NCBI GenBank assembly: GCA_041946865.1
Contig: JBHGBF010000104.1
Location: 1-34,630, forward strand
Direction of reading: 5' to 3'
Origin: RPQK01 sp041946865
GTDB taxonomy: Bacteria > Acidobacteriota > UBA6911 > RPQK01
DNA: 34,630 nt
Every line of letters begins with the position of its first letter. Position 1 is the first letter of the stretch. Shown piece after piece: positions 1 through 8,620 of this stretch. The notes below the pieces were generated by a model. That model was given only the letters and a program-made list of their open reading frames with translations. It did no database searches and was not told the DNA's origin. The translations under genes were made by a program, and so were the position numbers.

Positions 1-346
1 CGCTGAAGAACGCTGCGCTCCAGGCTCTGATCGGTGTGGTGACCGCGGCCGGCCCTCCGTTGGACGCTGCGGTCAATCCCCACGCCCGAGTTGTCTGCTT
101 TCCCCTTATCCACGGATTAGCGCGGACCCGCTTGCTTCGCTGGAAAGCGCTCGCGCGCGGCTCTGACAGGAGTCGGGGGTTCCCCTGCTAACGGCCAGAC
201 CTTGTCCGGCTCCCGGCGAGGCGGATCGAGCGCCTTCGTCAGAGGCGCGCGCGAGCGTTTTTCAGCGAAGCAAGCGGGTCCGTACGGAAAGCGGGTTCGA
301 ACCTCCGGAGCATGGAGCACCAGGCCCAGGGGAACTCCTAACCGCG
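1..346. other. Gene-free edge region with a large inverted repeat
   Basis: No recognisable gene lies here. A reading frame open from the left edge runs from base 3 to a stop at 189-191 (62 codons), but it runs into the first arm of the inverted repeat and matches nothing I recognise, so it is at most the tail of an upstream gene. The main content is the inverted repeat at 123-282. The rest shows no promoter, RNA gene or terminator that I can support. Confidence 0.5.
123..282. repeat. 45-bp inverted repeat with 70-bp spacer
   Basis: The arm at 123-167 and the reverse complement of 238-282 agree at 42 of 45 positions. Both begin with cggacccgcttgcttcgctg and end with ctctgac. The spacer is 70 bases (168-237). 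As RNA or single-stranded DNA this would form a very stable long hairpin. No transposase is adjacent. It could be a REP/MITE-like element, two inverted copies of a dispersed repeat, or a terminator structure for a gene to the left; no T-run follows. Confidence 0.8.
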
Positions 347-1312
347 TCAGGCCTCGCTCGAGGGATACTTGAAGAGCGGCTGTGTAGCCAGCCCCTGCCG
401 CTTGATCGCCTCGGCTTCCTCGGGCTTGAGCGGAGTAAAGTGCGCGGCCAGATCCAAGGCCATCCGAAACAGGTTTTCGTCGCCGGGTGGGATCGCCGCC
501 GTGACCGGATGCGACAAGGTAAACCGCAGCCCGGCCAGCGCCTGTTCCCGATCAGCCAATGGCTCGTACCAGCACTTCTCGAACGGTCTCTTCTGTCCCC
601 TCGGGATGCGCGTCTTGGCCATTGCCTTTAAGGCGAGGATGCCCATCCGCCTGGCCTGGGCCTTTTCCAGAACCTGAGGCCCGAAATTGCCGGCAGTCCA
701 GGTCGCGAAATTAATCGGAAACAGAATGGTGTCAAAGTTGAATCCATCCATGAGGGCAAGCGCCGCTTCCACCGAATGTGCGGAGAACCCTATAAACCGG
801 ATCTTGCCTGCTTTCCTGGCCGCCACGCAGGCTTCGAGCGCTCCGTCCGGCCCCAGGATCTGCTTCACGTCCGACAGCCTGGTCACGGCATGCAGCTGAT
901 AGACATCGAAGTGATCCGTCTGCAGCTTCCGCAGCGATTTCTCCAGCTCGGCATTGGCGCCGTCCCGGCTTCGCTCCTGGGTCTTGCAGTTCAGGATCAC
1001 CTTCTTCCGGTGAGGCTTCAGCGCCGGTCCGAGCATGTCCTCGGCGTTGCCGTAACTCGGGGCCACATCAAAGTAGTTCACGCCGCGCTCTATTGCTTCG
1101 GCCACCCGCCGCGCGGCCTGCTCCGTGGTGGCGTTCATGACCACGATTCCGCCGAAACCGATAATCGAAAGTTTCTCGCCGGTCTTCCCCAGGGAACGTC
1201 GCTCCAGTTGACCGGTCCCGGTCACCCGCTGAAGGGCAGAAAGGTCAGCTGAAAAGCACTTGAGCATGGCGGTCCCCGCCACCGCATCACGTAAGAAACC
1301 GCGCCGGTTCAT
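347..1312 (-). CDS. Tat-exported aldo/keto reductase
   Basis: Predicted NAD(P)H-dependent oxidoreductase of the aldo/keto reductase superfamily, 321 residues. The start chosen (ATG 1312-1310) has a strong GGAGGAG ribosome site just upstream; a longer frame to 1471 would run through the neighbouring promoter region and is unlikely. The N-terminus, MNRRGFLRDA, carries a twin-arginine motif (R3-R4, F6-L7), so export of the folded protein by the Tat system is likely, although the hydrophobic stretch after it is short. The family catalytic tetrad is visible as D82, Y87, K110 and H141. There is no C-terminal ferredoxin-like cluster as found in some relatives. The substrate cannot be told. It is transcribed divergently from the XRE regulator, which may control it. 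Confidence 0.85.
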   Translation of the reverse strand: MNRRGFLRDAVAGTAMLKCFSADLSALQRVTGTGQLERRSLGKTGEKLSIIGFGGIVVMNATTEQAARRVAEAIERGVNYFDVAPSYGNAEDMLGPALKPHRKKVILNCKTQERSRDGANAELEKSLRKLQTDHFDVYQLHAVTRLSDVKQILGPDGALEACVAARKAGKIRFIGFSAHSVEAALALMDGFNFDTILFPINFATWTAGNFGPQVLEKAQARRMGILALKAMAKTRIPRGQKRPFEKCWYEPLADREQALAGLRFTLSHPVTAAIPPGDENLFRMALDLAAHFTPLKPEEAEAIKRQGLATQPLFKYPSSEA

Positions 1313-1380
1313 AGCTCCTCCTTCCTTCCAAACGTCATCAGGATTCGAACCTGTTTTGAAGCGCGCTTCCTTATTGACTG

Positions 1381-1408
1381 GAGTGTAAATATAATTCCTT
1401 ATATACTC
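1381..1408. promoter_or_regulatory. AT-rich imperfect palindrome, candidate operator
   Basis: The 115-bp gap between the two divergent genes is AT-rich compared with its surroundings. It contains GAGTGTAAA (1381-1389) and TATATACTC (1400-1408), inverted copies matching at 7 of 9 positions around a 10-bp centre. Several -10-like sequences overlap it (TATAAT at 1390-1395, TATACT at 1402-1407), and TTGACT lies at 1374-1379, but no -35/-10 pair has ideal spacing. The position suits an operator for the XRE protein; binding is an inference. Confidence 0.4.
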
Positions 1409-1427
1409 AAAAGTGGAGATTTGGGTT

Positions 1428-1874
1428 ATGAGTATAGGTAAGAAAGTCCTCCAGCTTCGTCTGCAATCCAAAATGACGCAGCAGGAGATCTCTGAACTGA
1501 CTGGCCTGGCGGTTTCTTATCTGTCCCGCCTGGAGAACGAGAGAATCACGCCCTCGATCAGGACGCTTACCCGGATTGCCGACGCCTTTGGGGTGCCCGT
1601 GACCCGTCTCCTGCAGGCCGAACCGGAACACCGAGGTGGGGAACACTGTCCTGTGAGTCCGTCCGGCCGGTGCCTGCTCAATCAGTTATCGGTAGGCAAG
1701 GGACGGCGGCCGCGGGCCGAATCCGAAAGCTATTCGCCGTATCAGTTGGAGATCCTCCGGATGTGCAACCTCTTGCTGCAAAGCGATGATCGGGAAATCA
1801 TCGACTCTCTCTCAACCGTCCTGAAGTCCCTGGTCGCGTTGATCAGCTCCAAAGAAAAGGTGCCGGTTCACTGA
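1428..1874 (+). CDS. XRE-family transcriptional regulator
   Basis: Small DNA-binding protein of 148 residues. The N-terminal part (about residues 1-60) is a classic Cro/C1-type helix-turn-helix, with the TQQEISELTGLAVSYLSRLE recognition region followed by the helix that ends PVTRLLQAE. The C-terminal half (about 70-148) is a helical segment I do not recognise, with a Cys pair near residues 73 and 82. The start is the ATG at 1428, with GGAG nine bases upstream; a GTG at 1413 is the in-frame alternative. It is divergent from the aldo/keto reductase, an arrangement typical of a local or autoregulatory repressor. No toxin gene is next to it. The ligand or signal is unknown. Confidence 0.85.
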   Translation: MSIGKKVLQLRLQSKMTQQEISELTGLAVSYLSRLENERITPSIRTLTRIADAFGVPVTRLLQAEPEHRGGEHCPVSPSGRCLLNQLSVGKGRRPRAESESYSPYQLEILRMCNLLLQSDDREIIDSLSTVLKSLVALISSKEKVPVH

Positions 1875-2014
1875 GGGCGACCCCTTACAGAAAGAACCGC
1901 GCCCGCTGACGGCGTTGAAGCAGGGTAGAGGATGCGCCTCCCGATCTCGTCGTAGTTCCGCTTTCAGGCGGGCAGTCAAGAGTCGGGCGCCTCTATCACG
2001 CTGGGGCGCTGCGA

Positions 2015-5000
2015 CTACTTCTGTCCCTCCGGGCTCAAAAACCGCACCAGGCCGCCCCAGCGCCGGTCGACCTGAAACCCGCGCGGCAGGCAGAACTGGC
2101 GCAAGAAAAAGTGGGTCTTGACGACGCGCATGTTTTCAGCGGCCATCCGGAGGCAGAAATCATCGAGCAGGGCGGTTCCGATCCCGCGCCCTTTGAGAGG
2201 CTGGCTGACGACCACCCCGTCCAGATGCACCACGTCCTCGTCTTCGCGGCGATAACAAACGCCCCCTACGATCTCGCCTTCCCGGTCCAGGCAAACCAGG
2301 TATCGATCCTGTTCAGAGATCACCTTCGGGAAGTCGGCCCTGAACAGCAGCCGGTAGAGTTGACCGATTTCCGCCGGTTCGAGCGGCGCCCGGACGCTGT
2401 ATTTGACCCCCCGCTTATCGGCAATCTCGGATCTGACGATCACGTGCCGGTGATCGCTTTCGCCGATCGTCAGGACTTCGATGTTCTGAATCGGCTTGGC
2501 CTTCGGGAAGACCATACGGCTGAACACGGCCCGGTCGGTCGGGTCATGGAGTGTAGCCTGAAGATCGGACAGCTCCTGCATTTGAGTGGGCAGGACGGCA
2601 GGCCGCGCGAACATCTGTCGCAGCAGCTCGTCGAAGCTGCGCTGAGTCTCGGCGCCGGCATGTTCGAAGTAGGTATGCCGGTAAAGATGGTAGCGGGCAA
2701 TATCGGGGAAGCGATCCACCCGGTACAGCTTCTGGAGTTCGTCGATGATCTGTTCCCGCGCTTGCGGCGTGGCCTGTGGTGTTGCCTGCCGCCATTCAGA
2801 AAACCGGTCGATAGCCGATTGCACGGGCAGCGGCAGGTGGTAAGTCTCGTTCAGCCGGCGGCGAAACTCGCGGAGGCTTTTTCGGAGCTCAGCCGTGTAC
2901 GCCTCGGGCGGCTCGTGGCTCAGATCTCGCTCCAAGCGGTCAAGAAACTCCCTGGCTTTCTCGACACCCAGCGCCTCCACACAGCCGTCAAAGATCCAGC
3001 CGTAAGCGAGATAGTCTTTGGTCCAGGGATAGTGCGCCACGGTGTATTCGTAGAAGTTTCGGACTATGGGCCTGACCAGGGAGAGGGTGTTCTCGTACGG
3101 TGTCCAGCCGGTCAGGGACAGGACGGAGGAGCCTTGTCGGAAGTCGGGTTCAGGAACGACCACGTTGGCGGGGGCCACGGCGCCGGGGACGATCCTGAAA
3201 TCGCTGTTGCGCCACGCCCGGAAAATGGCCCCGGCGGCCCTGACGTACAGTTTCCGCCACTCACGCACACCCGCTCTGGACGAACGGTTGGGTTGAGCGC
3301 TCGTAAACTCCCGGATCCGTTCCCACACCGTCAGGTCGCTCACGTAGGCGACGGCCATGGCGCCCAGCTCCGGCCGGGCACAGCCGAATCGCGGCAAAAC
3401 CGGCGACCCGTGGGCGTATCCCCCGATGGCGATCATCCAGAACATCGTCTCGCGCACGGACGGCTCATCGAGGTCCTCTCTCAGAATCAGCTGCAGGTCA
3501 AAGTGCTTTCCGGAAGTCGAGTTGACCGTAACCCGGTACCGGATGTACTGGTGCCGTGACACCACACGTGTCACCCAGATGCCTCCGGCCGGCACCTGGT
3601 GGATGTCGAAATCCGGTTCATCGAAAGTCAGCATGATGGCTTGCTTCAGCAGCGTGGTCCCGAACAAGACCCGCTTCAGGATCTCAATTTCGCCCGGTGA
3701 CAATCCGTCTTCAAAAGTGACTTTCAGAGCCCAGTCGACGTCCTCGCTCTCGCGGGTCAGGAGGACCGTGCACCAACGCGCCATCTCGTCAAAGCACGCC
3801 TCGGCGAAAGCCGAGAGCTCCGGGTCCGAGCGGTGGAGCACCCAGGCGGCAAGTTCTTCCCTGACCGTGCCGTAAGCTTCGGGATGGTAACGGGCAAAAT
3901 TGACGAGCAGCTTCAGCAGGTTCTTGAATTGCTCTCTGACCAGGTCGTTGGCCGGCCATTGCAGCTGCGTCCGGTACACGTGCAAACGCTGGCGTAAGGC
4001 TTCAAGGCGGCGCTGCTCAAAGTGGGCTTTGGCAATCGACTCGATCGATTCTTCATCCAGAAAAGGCAATCCCGACTGGATGAAAGCCGGGAAAACTCGA
4101 CTGTAGTCCTGGATAGGCTCGTCGAGGAGCAGGCTGCGGTAGGCGCTTGCCCGTGTCTTGATGTCCGGATGACGGGCCAGCGCTTCGAGTCGGCGCTGAA
4201 TCACTCCCGAGACCCGGTCGTCGGAATCCTCAAGCAATTCGGTCAGCTGTTCGACTGCCCGCACGGATGTCGGGCCCCGCCCAAAAAGCGCCTGCACGGA
4301 CAGGGCGTGGACCTTCTTCAGTCTTTGCTTATGGACCAGCGGGAGCGCTTCGGACGCAGAAGTCCCGTCCCCACCGCCGCCGCCGGGCACGACAGCTTTG
4401 TGCTCTTCCGGCAGCCCGACCTGCGGAGAAATCGATTGCAGCGGGACGTCCCACCCCTCGCGGCACGGGCAAAAGGACACCAAGGCGGGATTGCCCACCC
4501 AGAGCCTCGGCTGCCGGGTGAAAAGCCCCAGATCGATTTCCGGGTCGGGGACGTAGTATTCGAGGTCTCCGATCCGGCAGACCGAATCGCTTTCTTCGCG
4601 CTTGATCTCCAGAAACAGATTGCGGCGGCGGTTAAGCAGGCCCCCGTCGGCCACGACAATATCGTCTTCCACGACCCCCAGGTCACGGAAAAACCAGCGA
4701 GGAATCCGGACACGCAGGCCGGCGACCTCCAACTCGCTCTCCATCTTCCTGTAAAGATCGTCGATGATTCGGGCGAAATGCTGCTCAATCTCCCGCCGCC
4801 GAAAAGATCCTTTGGCCGTCAGCTCTCCCATCGGGACTTCGAAGTCGCGCTCGAGGATGGCGAAATTCACCACCCGCTCATAGGGCGCCAAATCCTCGTT
4901 CACGGCGGTCACGATCTGTCGGAAGTATTCACGGATGTGCTCCTCTGTCCCCGTGCTCTGAATGATCGGATCAGAGCGGTCGGGGACGATGAGAAGGACG

Positions 5001-6742
5001 TTATACGCCCGTCCGTCACCGATCAGGAACGTGCGCTTGATGCCCGGAACATCGGTGAACCGCTGCTCGACTCGCCGCGGGGCGATCGTCTGTCCTTTCG
5101 AGTTCTTGTAGATATCCTTCAGGCGGTCGACGATTTCCAAGTGACCGTTCGGTCGCTTCTCGAAAAGATCCCCGGTAGCGAGCCAGCACTCGTCTGCCGC
5201 GGGTCCAGGTGTCTTGCCCGCGTCTTGCCTGCCCGCTCTGGAGGTGTCATCGACCGGCCCTGTTCTCTCTCCGGCATCCTCGTCCAGGTAACGGGCGACG
5301 TACGGCCCGCCGATCAGCAGCTCTCCCTGGTCCGAAAACCGGGCCTTGATTCCCGGAAGAGGGATTCCGACGCTGTTGTCGAAGTACTCTCCCGGCGGCG
5401 TCATGGTGATTCCTCCCGTCGCTTCGGTCATGCCAAAGCCGCTGCACAGGTCGACTCCGTGACGGTTGAAAAAATGGAAGACCTTGGGATCGAGATACCC
5501 TGCAGCTGACAGTCCCCAGTGAAGTCTTTCTCCGACTGTCCGCCGGAAAATCGCTTCCTGCTGGCCGACAGTCGCCGCCTGGCTCATCTTTTCCAGGCAA
5601 TAGTCCTTCAGCTGCATCCAGCGGAAAGGGATCCCGATCAGGCCGGTCGGCTGGACCTGCCGCAGGCGGCTGACGAGCGTCTCGGCCGACGGATTGCCCG
5701 CAAAAACGTAGGTCCCTTCCCAATAGATACTGCCAAGCAACTCGAGATAACGGCCGAAGGTGTGGTAGAGCGGCAGGTAACAGAAGATTGTTTCTCCGTC
5801 GCCCACACGGGGCAGCGCCGCGCCCCGGGCGAAACGCTTGGAAATCAAATTGTACTCGGTAAAGCAGATGCCCTTGGGCGCTCCGGTGCTTCCGGATGTA
5901 AACATGACCGTCGCCGGATCCGACAACGAGCGGCGGGGACGGGCAGCCAGAATCTGCTGGATCTCGTCGTTTCCCATTCGCGCGCAGGCCGCGCGCAGCA
6001 GCGGATTGTCTCCTGCCGGCTGCTCCCGCCAGTCACCGATGAGGAAGAGGCGGAACGGAGTCTTGACCTGACTCCTGATCGAAGAAAGACGGTGAAGGCT
6101 TTCGATGGTGTCGGTCAATACCACGTTGATCCGGAGGCGATCGAAGATCCAGACCAGAGTCCGCGAGTCGAAATGCACACTCAGCGGCGTCACGAAAATG
6201 TCGTAGAAGAGGCAGGCGAGGTCGGAGCAGGCGCTGTCCACGCTGTTCTCGGCGTAAATCGCCACGCGCGGGGGGGCCGTGTTTGCCAGGCTAAGAACAG
6301 CCGCAATGCTCTCGAGCCGCCGGGCGACCCGCGAATATGTCCAGAAACGCGCTTCGTGCTCGTCCAGTTCCTGGAACAAGGGCCGGTCGGGGTGCTCTTC
6401 GACCCGCTGGAGAAACATCTCGAGCAGCCCGTAATCCGTGTGACGGATGATGTCGAAGGTCGTCTCGGCCCAACGGTAGCGATGCTCGCGGCCGGGTAGG
6501 CTCAAGAGAAACCGCGGCCGTGAAGTCACTTTCAAGAAGCTGTGCCACGTCTCCCGGCTGACTTGCCCAAGCTGGTTGGCGCTCCGGAGCGTGTCCGCAA
6601 TCTCCAAGACCTCCTCGGCCAGTTGGGGAGGAGGAATCTCCAGGAGCCGGGGCGATCCCCACATCGGCAGCAACTTCTCGAGCAACTGCGCCGGGTTCGT
6701 CATCGAAGTCGTCACTGGGACATTGTACCTGCTTCCGCCCAT
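2015..6742 (-). CDS. Giant acyl-adenylate ligase / unknown / GNAT fusion protein
   Basis: A 1575-residue multidomain protein. Residues about 90-650 form an AMP-binding domain of the long-chain acyl-CoA synthetase type: TSGSTGAPKG near 281-290, GFGMTEA near 435, TGDLFEK near 523, and a C-terminal Lys in TAKGS near 643. It should adenylate a carboxylic acid, usually a fatty acid. Residues about 660-1400 are unassigned: a helical, HEAT-like stretch near 820-980, then a mixed segment with a vaguely kinase-like look. Residues about 1440-1575 resemble a GNAT acetyltransferase, with the acetyl-CoA motif LKGRGIGTALL. One protein could thus activate an acyl group and carry a second acyl-transfer domain, but the product is unknown. 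The start is uncertain: ATG 6742 and ATG 6703 both lack a clear ribosome site. The gene stands alone, divergent from the glycosyltransferases. Confidence 0.8.
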   Translation of the reverse strand: MGGSRYNVPVTTSMTNPAQLLEKLLPMWGSPRLLEIPPPQLAEEVLEIADTLRSANQLGQVSRETWHSFLKVTSRPRFLLSLPGREHRYRWAETTFDIIRHTDYGLLEMFLQRVEEHPDRPLFQELDEHEARFWTYSRVARRLESIAAVLSLANTAPPRVAIYAENSVDSACSDLACLFYDIFVTPLSVHFDSRTLVWIFDRLRINVVLTDTIESLHRLSSIRSQVKTPFRLFLIGDWREQPAGDNPLLRAACARMGNDEIQQILAARPRRSLSDPATVMFTSGSTGAPKGICFTEYNLISKRFARGAALPRVGDGETIFCYLPLYHTFGRYLELLGSIYWEGTYVFAGNPSAETLVSRLRQVQPTGLIGIPFRWMQLKDYCLEKMSQAATVGQQEAIFRRTVGERLHWGLSAAGYLDPKVFHFFNRHGVDLCSGFGMTEATGGITMTPPGEYFDNSVGIPLPGIKARFSDQGELLIGGPYVARYLDEDAGERTGPVDDTSRAGRQDAGKTPGPAADECWLATGDLFEKRPNGHLEIVDRLKDIYKNSKGQTIAPRRVEQRFTDVPGIKRTFLIGDGRAYNVLLIVPDRSDPIIQSTGTEEHIREYFRQIVTAVNEDLAPYERVVNFAILERDFEVPMGELTAKGSFRRREIEQHFARIIDDLYRKMESELEVAGLRVRIPRWFFRDLGVVEDDIVVADGGLLNRRRNLFLEIKREESDSVCRIGDLEYYVPDPEIDLGLFTRQPRLWVGNPALVSFCPCREGWDVPLQSISPQVGLPEEHKAVVPGGGGGDGTSASEALPLVHKQRLKKVHALSVQALFGRGPTSVRAVEQLTELLEDSDDRVSGVIQRRLEALARHPDIKTRASAYRSLLLDEPIQDYSRVFPAFIQSGLPFLDEESIESIAKAHFEQRRLEALRQRLHVYRTQLQWPANDLVREQFKNLLKLLVNFARYHPEAYGTVREELAAWVLHRSDPELSAFAEACFDEMARWCTVLLTRESEDVDWALKVTFEDGLSPGEIEILKRVLFGTTLLKQAIMLTFDEPDFDIHQVPAGGIWVTRVVSRHQYIRYRVTVNSTSGKHFDLQLILREDLDEPSVRETMFWMIAIGGYAHGSPVLPRFGCARPELGAMAVAYVSDLTVWERIREFTSAQPNRSSRAGVREWRKLYVRAAGAIFRAWRNSDFRIVPGAVAPANVVVPEPDFRQGSSVLSLTGWTPYENTLSLVRPIVRNFYEYTVAHYPWTKDYLAYGWIFDGCVEALGVEKAREFLDRLERDLSHEPPEAYTAELRKSLREFRRRLNETYHLPLPVQSAIDRFSEWRQATPQATPQAREQIIDELQKLYRVDRFPDIARYHLYRHTYFEHAGAETQRSFDELLRQMFARPAVLPTQMQELSDLQATLHDPTDRAVFSRMVFPKAKPIQNIEVLTIGESDHRHVIVRSEIADKRGVKYSVRAPLEPAEIGQLYRLLFRADFPKVISEQDRYLVCLDREGEIVGGVCYRREDEDVVHLDGVVVSQPLKGRGIGTALLDDFCLRMAAENMRVVKTHFFLRQFCLPRGFQVDRRWGGLVRFLSPEGQK

Positions 6743-6782
6743 GGATGATGAAGCCGCGCTTTTGCGCTACACTGCCCATCGA

Positions 6783-7616
6783 ATGGATCTAGGCGTGGTG
6801 ATCGTCAACTGGAACAGCGGGGAGTATCTGGCTCGTCTCCTTGCCTCGCTCGCCCCGCTGTCGGCGGAGCTGCGGTCTGTGGTTGTCGTCGACAACTCTT
6901 CCCGGGACGGGAGCGCGGCAGCCGCCTCGAGCTTTCCCCACGTCATCCTGCGGCAGTTCCCGGCAAACCGGGGGTTTGCCGCAGCGGCTAATCAAGGAAT
7001 CGCGCAATCGGAATCCAGATATGTGCTGCTTCTGAATCCTGATATCGAAGTCTGCCCGGAAATGGTGCGCGAACTGTACCGGCGGATAAAGGAAAACGGG
7101 GCTGCCGCCATCGGCTGTGCCCGGCTGGTCAGCCCCGATGGCTCCAGCCAGGACACATTCCAGCTGCGGCCGCTGCCCGGCTTCTGGAACGTGCTTACAG
7201 ATGTCCTGTTTCTGGACGAGGTCGTCAAGCCTTTTGCGCAGTCGGCCGTCCCGCAGAAGGCCGGACTGTCAGGCATCCGGGTTGAGCAACCGGCTGCCGC
7301 CTGCTGGATGCTCAAAAAAGAGGCGTGGTCGGAGCTGGGGGGATTTGACGAGTCGTTCGTCCCGGCCTGGTTCGAGGATGTCGATTTTTGCAAGAGGCTC
7401 AAAGCCAGCCGATGGGAGATCCGGTGGTTTCCGGACCTCACGCTCACTCACCGTGGCGGCCTCTCGCTCCAGACGCTTCGCTATCGGGATTTCATAAGCT
7501 TCTACTACGGGAACCTCCTCCGGTACCTGAAGAAGCATCATCGTTTCTTGTACCCCTTGTTATGGCTTCCGGTGATGCTGGGCAGCCGGCTTCGGATGCT
7601 CGTCGGCGGAAAATGA
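6783..7616 (+). CDS. Family 2 glycosyltransferase (rhamnosyltransferase-like)
   Basis: A 277-residue GT-A fold glycosyltransferase of family GT2, probably cytoplasmic or membrane-associated. It begins with the nucleotide-sugar binding strand VVIVNWNSGEYLARLL, has VVVDNSSRDGS, the metal-binding LLNPDIE and the acidic WFEDVDFCKRL late motif, as in WbbL-type rhamnosyltransferases. Basic and hydrophobic residues at the C-terminus suggest membrane contact. The start is ATG 6783; longer in-frame starts would run back into the divergent ligase gene. No ribosome site is visible, and a -10-like TACACT (6768-6773) lies only 9 bases upstream, so a leaderless start is possible. Its stop overlaps the next start (ATGA), so the two genes are translationally coupled. 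Confidence 0.85.
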   Translation: MDLGVVIVNWNSGEYLARLLASLAPLSAELRSVVVVDNSSRDGSAAAASSFPHVILRQFPANRGFAAAANQGIAQSESRYVLLLNPDIEVCPEMVRELYRRIKENGAAAIGCARLVSPDGSSQDTFQLRPLPGFWNVLTDVLFLDEVVKPFAQSAVPQKAGLSGIRVEQPAAACWMLKKEAWSELGGFDESFVPAWFEDVDFCKRLKASRWEIRWFPDLTLTHRGGLSLQTLRYRDFISFYYGNLLRYLKKHHRFLYPLLWLPVMLGSRLRMLVGGK

Positions 7617-8620
7617 ACAAAGATCCGGTTTTTGTCAGCCTGGTGACTTTCAATGACGCGGACTGGCTGGCCGCCTGTCTGAAATCGATTTTCGCCCAAT
7701 CCGTGCCGGTTAAGGTGACGGTGTTAGACAACGGCTCGACCGACAACAGCCGTGAAGTGGCCGGGCGTTTTCCGGTCAAGCTCGTCGCCTCTTCGCAGAA
7801 CCTTGGGTTCAGCGTGGCGCATAACCGGAACATCCGCTCGGACGAGTCACCGTATGTTCTGGTCCTGAATCCGGATACGGTCCTCGACCCGTCGTTTCTG
7901 GAAAAGCTTTTGCCGGTTTTCAGTGAAGTGAAGCGTGCCGGGATGGCCGGAGGCAAGCTGTGGCGCCTGAATCCGGCAGGCGGAATCGCCAGGCGCGGAG
8001 CTTTCCCGATTCTCGACAGCACCGGGGTTTTCTTCACTCCGGCGCAACGTCATTTCGACCGGGGAAGTGAAGAGCTTGACCGCGGCCAGTATGAAAAGAG
8101 GCAGTTGATGTTCGGCATAACGGGCGCTGCAGTCCTCTGCTCGCGGGAGATGATTGAGGATGTCCGTAACGGCGACGAGATCTTCGATGAGGATTTCTTT
8201 GCCTACCGGGAGGATGTCGATCTGGCCTGGCGCGCCCAGCTACGAGGGTGGAAGGCTGTCTACGAGCCGCGCGCGACCGCTCTGCATCGGCGCTCTGTAT
8301 TGCCTTCGAACCGAAGGGCGGTTTCCGCACTGCTCAACCGGCACTCGCTCAAGAACCGGTATCTGATGCGGATTAAAAACATGGACGCGGCCGTGAGGCG
8401 GCGCTGCTTTCCCTATATGTGGTTGCGCGATGCAGCGATTTTTGCCTATGCGGTCCTGAAAGAACGCTCCTCCCTTCCTGCCTATGGCGAAGTCAGGAGA
8501 CTGCGGCCCAAGTTCGAGAAGAAGCGGGAGTTGGTCCAGGGCCGGCGCACTGTCCCTCCTGCCGAAATTGCCGGCTGGTTTGCCTTTAAGCCGGTGGCCA
8601 AAGACCTAGGCGACTCTTAG
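7613..8620 (+). CDS. Family 2 glycosyltransferase
   Basis: A second GT2 glycosyltransferase, 335 residues, coupled to the first through a 4-base overlap. Motifs run in the same order: VSLVTFNDADWLAACLKSIF at the N-terminus, VLDNGSTDNS, VLNPDTVLD with the metal-binding Asp, and FFAYREDVDLAWRA. The C-terminal 70 residues are strongly basic. Acceptor and sugar donor are unknown. With the preceding gene it probably adds successive sugars to a surface polysaccharide or O-chain. Its 3' end overlaps the convergent tsaD by 15 bases. In-frame starts upstream lie inside the first glycosyltransferase and were not used. Confidence 0.85.
   Translation: MNKDPVFVSLVTFNDADWLAACLKSIFAQSVPVKVTVLDNGSTDNSREVAGRFPVKLVASSQNLGFSVAHNRNIRSDESPYVLVLNPDTVLDPSFLEKLLPVFSEVKRAGMAGGKLWRLNPAGGIARRGAFPILDSTGVFFTPAQRHFDRGSEELDRGQYEKRQLMFGITGAAVLCSREMIEDVRNGDEIFDEDFFAYREDVDLAWRAQLRGWKAVYEPRATALHRRSVLPSNRRAVSALLNRHSLKNRYLMRIKNMDAAVRRRCFPYMWLRDAAIFAYAVLKERSSLPAYGEVRRLRPKFEKKRELVQGRRTVPPAEIAGWFAFKPVAKDLGDS

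Noticed and set aside
3..191. Partial gene tail open from the left edge
   Set aside because: Only 62 codons, no recognisable motif, and it runs into the first arm of the inverted repeat; kept only as a remark.
275..315. tRNA-like T-loop (GGTTCGAAC) followed by CACCA
   Set aside because: The T-stem does not pair beyond three bases, the spacing to CCA is wrong, and no acceptor, D or anticodon arm can be built upstream.
1428..1874. Antitoxin of a toxin-antitoxin pair
   Set aside because: No small toxin-like gene lies next to the XRE gene; the neighbour is an aldo/keto reductase.
2111..6499. Long plus-strand open frames (up to about 495 codons) opposite the giant ligase gene
   Set aside because: They are antisense shadows produced by high-GC codon use; they lack domains and ribosome sites, while the minus strand has clear catalytic motifs.
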